A DNA stretch of 64,000 nucleotides from Muraenolepis orangiensis (taxonomy: Eukaryota > Chordata > Actinopteri > Gadiformes > Muraenolepididae): assembly GCA_027704905.1 (NCBI GenBank), contig CM051005.1, forward strand, positions 32,543,391-32,607,390. Reading direction: 5' to 3'. Positions 52,016 through 64,000 of the stretch are shown one piece after another. The position numbers and the translations under genes were made by a program. Below the pieces are notes generated by a model. The model saw only the letters and a list, made by a program, of their open reading frames with translations. It was not told the DNA's origin and made no database searches. The first letter of the stretch is position 1, and each line of letters opens with the position of its first letter.

Positions 52016-52619
52016 GTGTCCTCCGTGTACTGGAATACATAATATGACAGGAAGATGTCATGCTGTATTAAATGACCATAAAAGGAGGGATGAACAGGAA
52101 GTGAGTATCCTATATATATTAATCTAACATGATAGCCCTGTGTGTATCACTGTGTATCCTATATATATATTATAACATGATAGCCCTGTGTGTATCACTG
52201 TGTATCCTATATATATATTATAACATGATAGCCCTGTGTGTATCACAGTGTATCCTATATATATATTATAACATGATAGCCCTGTGTGTAGGGCTGGGGT
52301 CTGTGGGTTTGGATTACACGTTGGGGTTGGAACGCGTTTATCTGTTACGTAATAAGAAGCTTCTACACACACGCTTGATGGCTGATAATGCACAACATAA
52401 CCTATTCCGTCTCACTCTCTCATACCAACACTCACACACACGTACCCTCCATCCTTTGCAGAAAGGCCAGTCCACCGTGTTGGGGTAATGCACTACAAGC
52501 GCACTGTGTTACAATAATGAACTACTTTTAACGTTTTAAATGTCTTTTTTTACATGTTAACTATTTGAAGGGAAGAGGAAGGCTTCACCACAGCCGTCCG
52601 CTCTGTATTCACTTCCAGG
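51591..52619. other. Nested repeats with (CA)n and 48-bp array
   Basis: (CA)n at 51,953-52,013. A 48-base unit (acatgatagccctgtgtgta core) is repeated about 3.3 times at 52,125-52,290, open in frame on both strands because 48 is divisible by three. No gene recognised. Confidence 0.8.
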
Positions 52620-52746
52620 TCGCCGCGGGGTCACCTTAGGGAAGCCCGACATCAAGGTGGAGACGGTTAACAAGGAGACCCATAGTCTGGAGGAGGAGGC
52701 TGACACCGTCTCCACGACAACCCGCATGGTCAAGGCCCTGTACTCG
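52620..52746 (+). other. Isolated exon-like segment
   Basis: Between an acceptor-like ttcacttccag and a donor-like gtgggtag, the frame reads GRRGVTLGKPDIKVETVNKE then THSLEEEADTVSTTTRMVKA. Codon use is GC-rich and protein-like, unlike the surrounding repeats. I do not recognise the family and see no neighbouring exon. It may be a captured host exon. Confidence 0.4.
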
Positions 52747-52801
52747 GTGGGTAGGCACAGGGGAGTCACCCTGGGAGGTCTAGGCTACACTATGGAGGAC
52801 A

Positions 52802-52802
<1 letters not shown>

Positions 52803-52848
<46 letters not shown>
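52803..52848 (+). repeat. (CA)n
   Basis: Forty-odd bases of CA directly 3' of the exon-like segment and at the 3' end of the next LINE. Confidence 0.9.
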
Positions 52849-52849
<1 letters not shown>

Positions 52850-54578
52850 GTCAAGTCAAGTTTCTTGTCACATCACAGTTTACACAAGTATAAAGAGTGA
52901 AAATCTGATGTGCAATACCCGACGACAGACAGCAGTTATAAAAATAAGAAAAGATAAAAACAGAATAGAATAAAATAAGTCAAAAAAAGTTATACAAAAC
53001 TGTATCAAGTTAAATGTATAAAAGTAAAAAATGCAATTTAGAAAATGCAATATATCGGCACAGAAAAAGAGCAATATGTATATATAAATCAATGTAATAA
53101 AATATACATTGTTATATGCTATACGCCCTTGTTCAGCAGCCTGATGGCCTGACTGTGGAAGCTGTCTCTGAGTCTATTTGTACGGCCTGCCTGACGGTAA
53201 AAGTGAATACAGTTCATGGCTGGGGTGGGCATTGTCTTTTATGATGCGTTTGCATCACGCACCGCCGGTTGTATATATGGGAGGGAGGGGAGCTCACCTC
53301 CAACCATATACTGGGCCGTCCGTACCACCCTTTGAAGTGCTCTGCGCTCGAGTGCCGTGCAGTTCCCGTACCAGGCGGTGATACACCCTGTAAGAACACT
53401 CTCGATTTTCCCGGTGTAGAATGTTCTCAGGATGCAGGGGCCCATGCTGAATTTCCTCAGACGCCTGAGGAAATACAGGCATTGTTGGGCCCTTTTCACC
53501 ATGTATGTGGTGTGTGTGGACCATGTGAGGTCCTCGGAGATGTGCACACCGAGGAACTTGAAGCTGCTGACCCTCTCTACTGCAATACCGTCGATGGAGA
53601 TAGGGCCGTGCTCTCCTCTCTGCTTCCTGTAGTCCACGATCAGCTCCTTGGTCTTCTTGACGTTGAGGGCGAGGCTGTCCTCCTGGCACCACTGCTCCAG
53701 CGATCCTGTAGGCTGTCTCGTCGTCGCCGGCGATCAGGCCCATCACTGTCGTGTCGTCAGCAAACTTGATGATGACGTTGGAGCTGTGCATAGCCATGCA
53801 GTCGTGGGTGTAGAGGGAGTTGAGGAGAGGGCTCAGCATGCATTCCTGGGGGGCTCCCGTGTTGAGGGTCAGTGGCTCTGAGGTGGTGCTGACCATCCTC
53901 ACCACCTGGCGGCGGTCCGACAGGAGGTCCAGTATCCAGCTGCACGTGGATGGCGGCACGCCTAGACCTCTAAGCTTGGTGTCGAGCTTGGCAGGAACTA
54001 TCGTGTTGAACGCTGAGCTGTAGTCCACAAACAGCATTCGCACATAACAGTTCTATCCCCCCAGGTGGGAAAGGGCAGTGTGGAGGGCCATGGCAATTGC
54101 GTCGTCCGTGGATCTGTTTTGACGATGTGCAAATTGCCATGGGTCCAGCGTGGCAGGTAACATGGAGCAAATAAAGTCCTTGACCAACCTCTCGAAGCAT
54201 TTGCTGACAATCGAGGTGAGGGCTACAGGTCTATAGTCGTTCAGGCATGTTTCGTTGGGTTGTTTAGGGACAGGCACGATGGTGGACATCTTGAAGACCG
54301 CGGGAACAACAGCCTGGGACAGGGAGAGGTTGAAGATGTCTGCAAAGACTCCTGCCAACTGGTCTGCGCATGCTCTGAGGACGCGGCCCGGGATGTCGTC
54401 GGGGCCTGCCGCCTCACGGATGTTCAACCGCTTGAAGGTGCGGTGCACATCCGCCTCCGAGATGTTCAGCAGGCTAGTCTCCTCAGGCGGCGCTGGCTTC
54501 GGCGGCTGCCGTTCACGTCGAACCGAGCAAAAAAAGTATTTAGCTCTCCTGGGAGGGAGGTAGAGGAGTTCTCTACAC
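52849..54578 (-). mobile_element. CR1/Rex-type LINE, 1.7 kb
   Basis: Minus-strand frames in order: LNISEADVHRTFKRLNIREA, AAGPDDIPGRVLRACADQLA, NDYRPVALTSIVSKCFERL, FAHRQNRSTDDAIAMALHTA, MLFVDYSSAFNTIVPAKLDT, and VIIKFADDTTVMGLIAGDD (FADD catalytic block). The C-terminal KFLGVHISEDLTWSTHT lies in another frame. Frameshifts at about 54,050 and 53,640. The 3' tail at 52,849-53,180 is what is found as scraps at 3,880, 4,787 and 37,857. The 5' end is truncated and abuts the hAT at 54,579. Confidence 0.9.
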
Positions 54579-54906
54579 CAGCGGTTCTCAAACTGTGGTC
54601 CGCGGACCACTGGTGGTCCGCGGAGGTACTGCAGGTGGTCCGTGGAAAAAAGCTGAATAAAATCCACTTTTTACTATCAAGGATTTTCGGAGACCACCTC
54701 ATATGTGACTTGCTCCATCGAATATATTTGAATAGTAATACAAATAAAATCATTGCCAGTGTTATCAGTTGCAAGTGTGTATTTGTTGTAAAAATGACGA
54801 AAACAGCCTGTGTGTGAGGGGCAGCGCCGTGTGTGAGGGAGAGAAGCAGCGCTGTCTACTTATTTGCAATGACGTAGCTCAAGCATTTATGCAACTTGAT
54901 TTGAAG

Positions 54907-55032
<126 letters not shown>

Positions 55033-55209
55033 CCAGGAATAATGCCGAAGCGGTGTGCATACAAGATCCGTTTATTCGCCATGCTTGTATAATCTGAATA
55101 TTGTTTGCATAAGTAGGCTATATTTTTCGTTTCGTTTATTTAATAAGTACATTTCAGGACAACTTTGGGAATTTAGTTAGTTTGTTATGAGTTTTAAATA
55201 GATTTTGAA

Positions 55210-55349
<140 letters not shown>

Positions 55350-55737
55350 CATTATATAATGACTGTGTGTGCGTTAGTGTGTTGTATTGTGTTTGTTTCC
55401 CGGGGAAAACACACACGAGAAACACCGGCTGTTGTTATGCCTGCTGCCTGTGACGTTAAGTTGCTCCGTTTTCCGCTTGTAATTATTCCGTTACAAGCTT
55501 CAAAGTTGTATTTATCATCTGAATTTAATATTCTAAAGTTTAATATTCTGAAAGCCATGACTTTGTTTATTTGAAATCAGATGAAAACAAACTCTCACGG
55601 ACCCTGCCGTGTTACTTATGATTAATATAGGCCTTACATTCATAATTTCAGCCGGAGGGAGGGGGGGCTGCGCTGCGGAAGAGCAGAGTGCAAGTGAGAG
55701 CTCTCATCTTCCCACGTGTGCGTGCAACACCACAAAC

Positions 55738-57635
55738 ATGGATCGGTGGCTAGCATCAGGTGGTCTGAAGAGAAAATATGTTAACGTTAATGAAGATCAT
55801 GAGAGTGAGTCGGAGGCATCTACAAGACAGATTCCGCGAAAAAAAACAAAGAAAGTGAAGATTAAGCGAAAATACAATGTGAAATACTTAGAACTGGGAT
55901 TTACATACAGAGGCACCGAAGATGAGCCTTTGCCATTATGCGTTCTGTGCTACGAGACACTGGCTAACGAGAGCCTAAAACCAGCTAATCTTCGCCGTCA
56001 CCTTGAGACAAAGCATGGAGAGTTGAAGTCCAAGCCAGTTGAGTTTTTTAAAAAACAAGCTCCAAGAATTTCACAGTAGCAAGAACATCATGGAATCCAC
56101 ATCTACAGGTAGCAACAATGCTAAAGCAGTGGAAGTCTCATACAGATTGTCAAGAATTATCGCAAAAAATGGGAAAGCGCATACACTCGGTGAGGAGGTG
56201 GTGCTGCCATCAATTAAGGTGGCGGTGGGTGTTATGCTGGGTGAAAAGGCATGCAAGCAAATGGACTTGATTCCATTGTCAGACCGCACCGTACAGCGCA
56301 GAATTGAGGAAATGGCCAGCAATGTGAATGACCAGCTAATAGTGCGGATAAAAGCCAGTCGATTTTTTGCACTACAGTTGGATGAATCAACTGACATAGC
56401 TAACCTTGCCAACCTGTTCTCATACGTAAGGTATGAACACAACGGAGAAATAGAGGAGGACTTTCTCTTTTGTAAATGTTTGCCAACACGCACAACTGCA
56501 GAGGCACTTTTTGACATGTTGAACAGTTTCATAACGGAACATAGGATTGATTGGTCAAAATGCGTGGGCATTAGCACAGACGGGGCAGCAGCCATGTTAG
56601 GCCGACACGGTGGGCTAAACGTGTACAAGCAGTGGCTCCACAAACTAAATCAATCCACTGCAGCATCCACAGGGAGGCTCTCGCAGCCCAAAAAATGCCT
56701 CCTGATCTCAAAACTGTTCTGGATGAAGCAGTACGAACGGTCAATTTGATCAAGGCCGTCCACTGAATGCCCGGTTGTTTGCCGTTTTATGCGATGAGAT
56801 GGGCAGTGATCACCGGCAATTACTTGTGCCCACCGAGGTCCGGTGGCTATCGAGAGAAAGGTGCTTGTGCGGCTCTACGAGTTGCACGATGAAGTGAGAA
56901 TGTTTTTACTTGACTCAAAATTTAAACTTTCAGATCGCTTCAGTGATGCCCCGTGGCTTGCCAAGTTGGCATACCTGGCAGATATTTTTGAGCATTTGAA
57001 TGGACTCAATCGGAGTCTTCAGAGGAAGTCAGTGACATGGGATAGACAGGGGAGGGGACACCCGCCCCTCCCCTAAATCAATAATAGAGTGACATGGGAT
57101 AGACATCGCGGCCACTTTTTTAAATGTTTATTTTTTCAGGCATCTTTTGTAAACAGTAGAGGTCAGTAGGAACTCATGTGTACACTGTTGTACGGGGTTG
57201 TCGCGATCGTGAGCACTTGCACAGTTTGAAAACACAGCTACGGATATCCCTGACACAACTGCGAACTGGATCAGAAATCCATTTGCGACCCTGGACGATG
57301 ACATCCTCGCAAACTTAACGGCCAGAGAGCAAGACAGCCTTGTTGAACTGTCCTGTGACAGTGATTTAAAAGTGGATTTTTCTCATAGATGCCTGCCTGC
57401 CTTTTGGCTAAAAGCTGCTTCAGAATACCCAGAGCTGTCCGACAAGGCCTTGATGTTTCTTATGCCCTTTCCTACCACTTACCTCTGCGAGTCGGGATTT
57501 TCATCACTGGTCTCGTTGAAGACAAAATATCGGAACAGACTTAACATTGAACCAGATCTCAGATTGAAGCTGTCATCGCTGGAACCTGACATCCAGATGT
57601 TGACGTCTGCGAAGCAACATCATCCATCTCATTAG
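55738..57635 (+). pseudogene. hAT transposase, ZBED5-like, frameshifted
   Basis: Start MDRWLASGGLKRKYV is the typical N-terminus. A BED-like finger follows (LCVLCYETLANESLKPANLR then HLETKH). Core motifs LQLDESTDIANLANL and GISTDGAAAMLGRHGG contain the catalytic-type Asp residues. The C-terminal dimerisation block is FPTTYLCESGFSSLVSLKTK then YRNRLNIEPDLRLKLSSLEP. Breaks occur at about 56,070 (stop, then a shifted frame), 56,670-56,860 (two frameshifts) and 57,070-57,230, where a direct repeat gtgacatgggatagacag brackets a short G/C-rich insert. Order and length otherwise fit a full transposase. Inactive as written. Confidence 0.85.
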
Positions 57636-58179
57636 CTGAGTGATAAGGTTAGCTTGGACTTGCGCGTGTGCGTTGTTTTGAGTTTAATTAGCCTATAATT
57701 GCACAAAATCAGTTATTTTATTTATTATTTCCTTATTACACACGTTTATGTTAATTTATTTTATATTCAGTGTGATTGATAAGATTATTTGTTTCCACTG
57801 GACTTGCTGTGCGTGTGTAACATGGTTGTTTTGAGTTTAATTAGCCTATAATTGCACAAAATCTGTTATTTTATTTATTATTTCCTTATTGTACACGGAT
57901 ACAATCGGATGTTGAAAGAGCTGAAGCTGCAGTTCATGTTCACTGATGCAGCTGTTGTGTTCTATGAGTCTATGCAGATTTGAATATATGGTCAAGGACC
58001 AAAAGAAAAAACTAAGTTACCGTTTACTTTTGATTGTCTATAATTAACTATAAAAAAATATCTGCGTTTTAACACTACGTTTATATGTACTTATTTTTAC
58101 GGTTTGCATATGAGGTGGTCCGCGAAAATCCTTGATGATAATTAGTGGTCCGCAGAAACAAAAAGTTTGAGAACCCCTG

Positions 58180-58495
58180 CCTTATAGGATACTTGGACAC
58201 AGTGAGGAACCAAAGCAGCTAGGGGATGCTAGCTAAATGTATAAAATGCCTCACATCTGTCTATGAGTGTCTGTTTGAACAGGAGCAGGCAGCCGATCCA
58301 ACCTCAGACAAACCATCACCCCAGGTTGAGGACTGGGTATACGTCCGTATCCTAAAACCAACGTGGGTCCAGTCAGACGTTAAGCAATCATACCAGATCC
58401 AAGTCACATCATCTGCCATCCTGGTAGATGGGGACTTTGGGTACATCTCAGCGGTTGTAGTCCAACACAACCTACATATGGATTCCATTGAATAA
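58180..58495 (+). pseudogene. Integrase C-terminal part of the LTR element
   Basis: The frame at 58,226-58,495 reads SVYECLFEQEQAADPTSDKP, then VEDWVYVRILKPTW and SYQIQVTSSAILVDGDFGYI. The pattern 'DWVYVR..KP.W...Y.I.VTS.AI.VDG' matches the SH3-like C-terminal domain of retroviral integrases of the gammaretrovirus/epsilonretrovirus type. It begins directly at the hAT end, so the preceding zinc and catalytic domains are gone. It is the only pol remnant recognised. Confidence 0.65.
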
Positions 58496-59417
58496 CATCA
58501 CACCATGCAGATAACAGGGGTTTTTCTTCTACAGCAACATCAAGAAGATTTGCTACAACAGCACATAGATAAAATACCTGGTTTAGGGAATCATGGGCCC
58601 CCTAGGACCACAAAAAACCTGGTTTAGGGAATCATGGGCCCCCTAGGACCACTGATCGTATAATATCTTTTATCAGGATGATAATGGGAAAGTTGAGATA
58701 CCTTAGAATTGGTGTTACGGGTATGATGGGTCAACTCATTCCATTGATATTGTTTTTAAATACATATGTGATTGAATGTTTTTGATTAACTGAGATTTTA
58801 TTTTTCAATATGTTTTTGATATAATGCAATCATACAAGTGTGGTTTAATGGTTATGAAGCCTATTCGTATCAGATTAACAGATTTTGTGTTTGTTTTGAT
58901 GTGTTTAATGTTTTGTGCTTAATTCCCCCCAGGGAATGGTGAATCATAAATGAAGACCTTAAGGAATGTAATCTTGAATAAGAAAACATGGACATTGTTT
59001 TACTATTGCTGAATATCAGTGTTTTCATTTTGTGCTACATATATACATATTTACCAGAGAGTATATTTACTGAGATACCAGAGAGTAATAATACTACATT
59101 ATGCAATATTCACAGAAAGGGGTTTAATCAGAGTTACAATGCTTGAACTAACGCATGCATGAACCTTGTGAACAATTAACTTTACAGGAAGTCCTGAAGG
59201 AGAACAGTGACTGTGGTTTTTCAATGATGTTACACTGTATGCAGTACAATCGCATATGGTTTTTCAAATTGCCGGTTAAATTTTGCTATGACTCTTTATG
59301 TGAATAATATGTTAATTGCACTGTTAATTGTGAAATGGAATGATGAGGCAATTGAAGGTATATGTTTTTTATTTTTGGTGTGAACATTTTTGTGTTGGGA
59401 CTTCTTTATAGAGTCCC
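58496..59417. other. 3' part of the LTR element without recognisable env
   Basis: A 37-base direct repeat (acctggtttagggaatcatg core) occurs at about 58,578-58,652. No long frame, membrane anchor or fusion-peptide-like stretch was seen. Env is absent or lost. Confidence 0.6.
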
Positions 59418-59429
59418 AAAGGGGGGATA
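59418..59429 (+). promoter_or_regulatory. Polypurine tract
   Basis: aaaggggggata immediately before the 3' LTR, the expected plus-strand primer of LTR elements. Confidence 0.8.
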
Positions 59430-59927
59430 TGTAGTGTATTTTTATACACTAAGTATACAACTAAAACACTATCTGTGATACTGTATGCATTATCTGTGAT
59501 ACTGTATGCATTGTAAGGGCCATGTGTATTGAAGTGACCAAAAGGCGTTGCCAGGAAGGCAACCCCCTGGGGTTGCCGGAGATGCGACCAGCCAGGAATG
59601 CGACCCCCCTTGGGGGTTTGAGTCGTAAACTTGTGTGTGACAATGAAGACACCGTGACCAACCAGAGCGCTGGTTGTACCTCTCAGACCAATAGTATTAA
59701 GTTGATGTTTGTTACTTTGACCACTAGGAGTAGTGGATGTTTTGTGATACTATTGTCTATATAAAGTTTGGTAAAGGAGCGCGTCGCCAGTTCTGCGAAT
59801 TGGCACGGCAGGCTCCATCTCGCTGCAGCAGATGCTTTCATTTGATGCTTTGTTCAATAAACATCTTGAACTTAGTATCCGGACCTCTGAGAAGATTCTT
59901 ATTCCACCAAGTAGAAATTATACTACA
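59430..59927 (+). mobile_element. 3' LTR
   Basis: 498 bases. Differs from the 5' LTR at four places: gatc/gacc, ggtg/ggcg, tggg/tgag, and a missing G in gcagcgag. Confidence 0.92.
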
Positions 59928-60997
59928 CCACCTAATAACCAACGTTCCATTTGAACTCTTTTACCTGCCAACGACAAGATATCCAGATCAATAGGTCAGA
60001 TCAATTAGGATTTCTATACGTCATCACCTACACGAGCTGGTGTAGACCGGAGAGTAACTCGAGACAGGCGAGGGGTCTGGATACCGGGAGGTCAGAGTAG
60101 CGACAGGTATTAGACCAGCGAGTGACGCGGGACAGGCGAGTAATCTGGATTTCCGGGACATCGGCGTGAGGATTCCGTCCAGAATGTACCAACGTACAAA
60201 GTAGCAACCATAAAGTACGACGTACGACCTAACCCCGGGGTAACAGGACGCCAGGGTATATATACCCCCAGGTGAGGTGATTAGTAATCAGCCACGGCAA
60301 TTGTTGACAGGTGTGTGTGCGCGCCGCCAGGACGCGGCTTGGCCACGCCCCCTGTCAACCACCGTAACCGTGACATTTATAGGTTTTTATCACGTGACCG
60401 ATATTCGCAAATACCACGCACCTAGCACGCAGGTCAAACGCAACTTGTACGTTTTGAACACAACCCACACGCAACCCACAGGTGGAATAGGTTACAAATT
60501 GACAAAAGTGTTGATTTCGGTTGCGTTTGGTGCGTATACAAATATTTCTTACACGCAACTCATAGGTTTCAGCGTACGCTATGGTGTGAGGGCACCAATA
60601 GTTACTTACGTCAAGTCAGTATTTTCCCCTGAAATGTAATGTTTAAATATGCAGATTAGCTTTAAATCTATAGAATAATTCAGATAAGGTAGTAAAACGA
60701 ACACCGTTTAGTTTTTTGGAAGTTTTCTTTCCATTAGAGTGAAAGAAAACATGGAAGCAAAATAGACCAAAATAACAATATTTACAACAAGTACATGAAA
60801 AAACGATCTTTTTGCCTGTAATGTCCTGCCTTAAACAGTAACTTTAATTTTATAAATGATTATGGGAAGTGCCCTTTTTCTCACTTGAGCTCCTGCCCCC
60901 TGAAAATGTCGAAAATGTGCACGTTCCTGACCCAGGGGGTTGACAACTACTGTCCAGTTCAGTTCCTCTTCAGTCAGACCAGAACGCGTTACAGAAC
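59928..60997. other. Spacer upstream of receptor copy 3
   Basis: 59,928-60,016 continues unit 2. 60,017-60,950 has no counterpart in unit 1 and may be another insertion; ccgtaaccgtgaca near 60,360 resembles an LTR end, but no start was found. A degenerate hAT-like end (ggttgacaactactg) lies about 45 bases before the start codon. Confidence 0.5.
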
Positions 60998-63482
60998 ATG
61001 ATGTTCTCTGGTTCTCTCTGTCTACTCATTTATTGGTTCGTAGGCCTGCAAGGTAAAAACAAACTGCTTTTTACCATCTCCGATAGTCCTTTATGTGTTG
61101 ATTCCGTTATTAGAAGTGAACTGTCCTTACGTGAACATATTCTGTCTTCGCTGTTTTTAGGTCTCTTTATGTGAAAAAAGGGTGATATTTAGTTAACGTT
61201 ATTTAAAGTAGGCTAATATTGTGTTTGTGTATTAGTCTGGATAGCTGCATACATAGATACAAACGTACACTTTGTGTAATTATTTTGTTCATTATTTGTT
61301 TCAGGGTCCACAAATAACAGCGTGTTTTTGCTGAAGGGAAATTATTTATTCATGGAGATCAAAAACCTGAAACTCAAAGATTCTCATCAGCTCACGTGGA
61401 AATTAAAGACACACACAGAAACGTACATTATCATAAAATATTATCCCAAATGGAAAGATGCAACACATTTCTTTAAAGGAAGGGCAGAGTTTTCGACAGA
61501 AAATTATTCTTTAAGATTCAAAAACGTAGGATTGAATGAAAGTGGACATTACCAAGCAGCAGTTAGTTCTGATGAAGAATACATTCACACAGAATACCAG
61601 GTGACAGTACGAGGTATGTTCACTGAAACAGAGTACAGACATTTGACTTCTACAAGCGGTTTGTTTGTGTGTTTTGAACATGAAAATGTCCTTGTTCCAG
61701 AACAGGCATCACCAGTGGTCCTGGAGGCGTCTGTGTCTCTCAGCCCTGAATCCTGTAATGTGAGTGTGATCTGTAGCTCTCAGGCCTTCTCTAAGAACTC
61801 CACCTTCACGTGCACCACTCAAACCTGAGGATGGAGGAGACCCAACAGAGGTGGAGGTCACCGACCTCTCGCTCCACCTCTACCTGTCCAATGGTTCAAT
61901 GGTGATCTGTAACCACAGCAACGAAGTCAGCTGGTCTGAGGAGATGATGGAGATCAAATCTTTGTGTCCAGAAGAAGCTGGTAAGATCAGGGAACATATT
62001 GATCATATGATGAGAATAGTAAATACAAACAACACCTGATTGACATGAGGTTCAGTGCATCGCTGGACATCATGAATACAGATGTTAAGGATTCTCAAAC
62101 ACAGGTGACTTCATTGTTTGTATTAAAGCTGCTGTAGGTTTGAGAGTTGAGAGAGAGAAGTAAAGAGAGAGAGCAGAAAACACTAACTAGTCCTCTCCCT
62201 CTCTGCTCCCTCCCTCCCAACGTGGCTCCACCATTGAGAAGTGTTTCATTCACCTGTGATAAACAGGAAAGACACATTCCCTGAACCAATCAGAGAAGAG
62301 ATGTCCTGATTGGTCAGAAATGCCAGAAAAGCCGGGATCTTCCTATAATCTAAATGGTCTCATCCGGATGCCGATGCTGTCAACTCAAATCAGGACATTT
62401 TAAATAATAGATATTGAATCTTACAGCACGTCTGATATATGTTAACATTTATAAAGCATCTCCTCTGTCACTGAAGATAGACATCCCACATCTCAGCATT
62501 GAAGTGTACGGTAAAGTTGTTCTATGTTCCTGTTTTTTGTTTGTTGACAGGAATGCAGAACAATAAGAACCATTTAATGATCCCTGTCCTCTGTGGGTTG
62601 GTCTCACTGGTCTCACTGGTCTCACTGGTTTGTTATTACAAGAGGAAAAACAGTAAGTCACACATTTGTCATCAGTTTGAACAAAATCTGATGTTGCTAA
62701 AATAATAATAATAATAATAATAAAATAAAATAAAATAAATCATGTATATATACACTAATGAGGTGTTTCGCTACTGTTTTGGTACATCAACAAAATAATG
62801 ACCTCCATTTTGTTATTAGTATTTAGATTTTCCATTACTCTAAACAACAGCTTCTGCTTCCTGCAGCACATGTAGTAACATCAACAAACCAGTAGTGCCT
62901 GATTTAACACATCAAATCTAAATCATTGTAATATAATATAAACCAAGTTAAACTAGGAAAGCATAGGCCAGCAGCATATTGCAGACTGCCGTCCCACAGC
63001 ATGTAGAGGAAGGTTAACCAACGTCCTCATGACATCAGACTGGGACTGGGTTTATGTTCCCAGTCTGCTGTGAGGGGAGGGACCTCCAGTCTGCTGGGGG
63101 TCTCGCTTCAACCTTAACAGGAATTTCAACAAGACATCATAGCCACACAATTTAATATTGTATGTATGCATAAATGTCATTTAGTCCTTTTTTCATTGGA
63201 CCACCTTATAGAAAACTCTGAAGTCCTTTCTCCCTGTGATGGTGACCAGGTAAGATGATTTCCTACACATTAAACCTCTATGACTATTTGGTACCTTGAA
63301 ATGTCAAATGCATATGTTAGACAACTATATCAATAAAATGGTAATTGGTACATGTTTAATATATAAGATAACACAATAGATAGAACAATGTATTATTTTC
63401 TTTCCAGAGTCCAAACAATCCCTCCATCTACTGTCAGTTAAGCCCTGTTACTGAAGTTATTAGTTATTTATGCTCAGGTTGA
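60998..63482 (+). pseudogene. SLAM/CD48-like two-Ig receptor, copy 3 (truncated frame)
   Basis: Exons: signal peptide 60,998-61,052; IgV 61,305-61,613 (309 bases, open, with LTWKL and NESGHYQAAV); IgC2 61,701-61,980; transmembrane 62,551-62,652; linker 63,212-63,249; tail 63,408-63,482. IgC2 is 5 bases shorter than copy 1, which creates TGA at 61,826-61,828 after CTTQT and removes the rest of the domain and the anchor. A separate 7-base duplication (agttatt) in the tail shifts the frame after PVTEVI, removing the last Tyr motif; SIYCQL remains. If the 5-base loss is a sequencing error, the gene would be intact except for its tail. As read, the product would be a secreted signal-IgV-partial IgC2 protein. 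CD48-, 2B4- or Ly9-like naming is equally possible. Confidence 0.7.
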
Positions 63483-63699
63483 CCAGCCCAGAAGTTCTTA
63501 GAAGGTTGCCGGTTCAATCCCTGCTACAACTTGTCAAGTTGTCCATCGGTTGTGCATGTTTTCTGCTTTAGATGTTCTACTAACTGTTACACCGAGCCCT
63601 GGCAGCACCTCACCCCCACCCTCATCCACCTCCACGGGCTAAGGATTAAGTTCTTCATCAAATAGGAAACGCTCCTCCTCACCTCCAAGTCTCTCCATG
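63483..63699 (+). other. Receptor copy 3 3' flank
   Basis: Same SINE-like B-box sequence and LINE C-terminal remnant as after copy 2 (30,836-31,009). Confidence 0.65.
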
Positions 63700-64000
63700 C
63701 CCTCACCCAGACCTCCTCCACCCCTATACCCCCCAGTACCTAACAGACCTCCTCCACCCCTATACCCCTTCAGTATCTAACAGACCTCCTCCACCCCTAT
63801 ACCCCTTCAGTACTTAACAGACCTCCTCCACCCCTATACCCCTTCAGTACCTAACAGACCTCCTCCACCCCTATACCCCTTCAGTACCTAACAGACCTCC
63901 TCCACCCCTATACCCCTTCAGTACCTAACAGACCTCTTCCACCCCTATACCCCTTCAGTACTTAACAGACCTCCTCCACCCCTATACCCCTTCAGTACCT
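63700..64000 (+). repeat. 37-bp minisatellite, second array (runs off window)
   Basis: Same 37-base unit as 31,010-33,055, starting at the same flank; continues past the window end. Confidence 0.95.

Noticed and set aside
60277..60639. 120-codon frame
   Set aside because: No recognisable motif or splice context; no counterpart in unit 1.

Overview
The window looks like teleost fish nuclear DNA. The grounds are vertebrate-style exons with GT/AG splice sites (an inward-rectifier K+ channel fragment and two-Ig-domain leukocyte receptors with tyrosine-motif tails), fish-type mobile elements (tRNA-derived SINEs, L2/CR1/Rex-like and L1-like LINEs, Ty3/gypsy, hAT and THAP-type DNA transposons, a retrovirus-like LTR element) and many very long dinucleotide and minisatellite arrays. 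I cannot name the species. Most open frames here lie in repeats and are not genes.

Layout. The window is built from tandem segmental-duplication units. Unit 1 (about 1-12,786) holds, in order, a minisatellite leader, a hAT element, three exons of a Kir4.1 (KCNJ10)-like channel fragment, LINE and gypsy scraps, and a SLAM/CD48-like Ig receptor gene. Unit 2 (about 34,985-63,482) repeats this order, but has lost two of the three channel exons and carries an 18.7-kb LTR element (41,251-59,927). A third, partial unit starts at 14,560. It has lost the channel and Ig-domain exons, and a receptor copy reduced to its two last exons lies downstream at 22,417-22,746. A further receptor copy lies at 28,381-30,835, followed by a 2-kb minisatellite that reappears after the receptor of unit 2 (63,700-64,000).

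Receptors. Four copies share one exon plan: signal peptide, IgV, IgC2, transmembrane, short linker, tyrosine-motif tail. Each carries a different lesion: frameshifts in copy 1; a stop, a microhomology deletion and a SINE in copy 2; an IgC2 frameshift and a destroyed last tail motif in copy 3; no Ig exons in copy 4. No copy reads through intact as written.

Mobile elements. Two copies of one hAT family have perfect 8-bp target duplications, and one has a paralogous empty site inside the window. Two inverted copies of a THAP-type element have coding starts at both ends, pointing inward. The 18.7-kb LTR element has almost identical LTRs (3 substitutions and a 1-base indel over about 499 bp), a 4-bp target duplication and an empty site at 9,690, yet its interior is crowded with decayed hAT and LINE copies. 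That conflict of apparent ages is the most unusual feature of the window.
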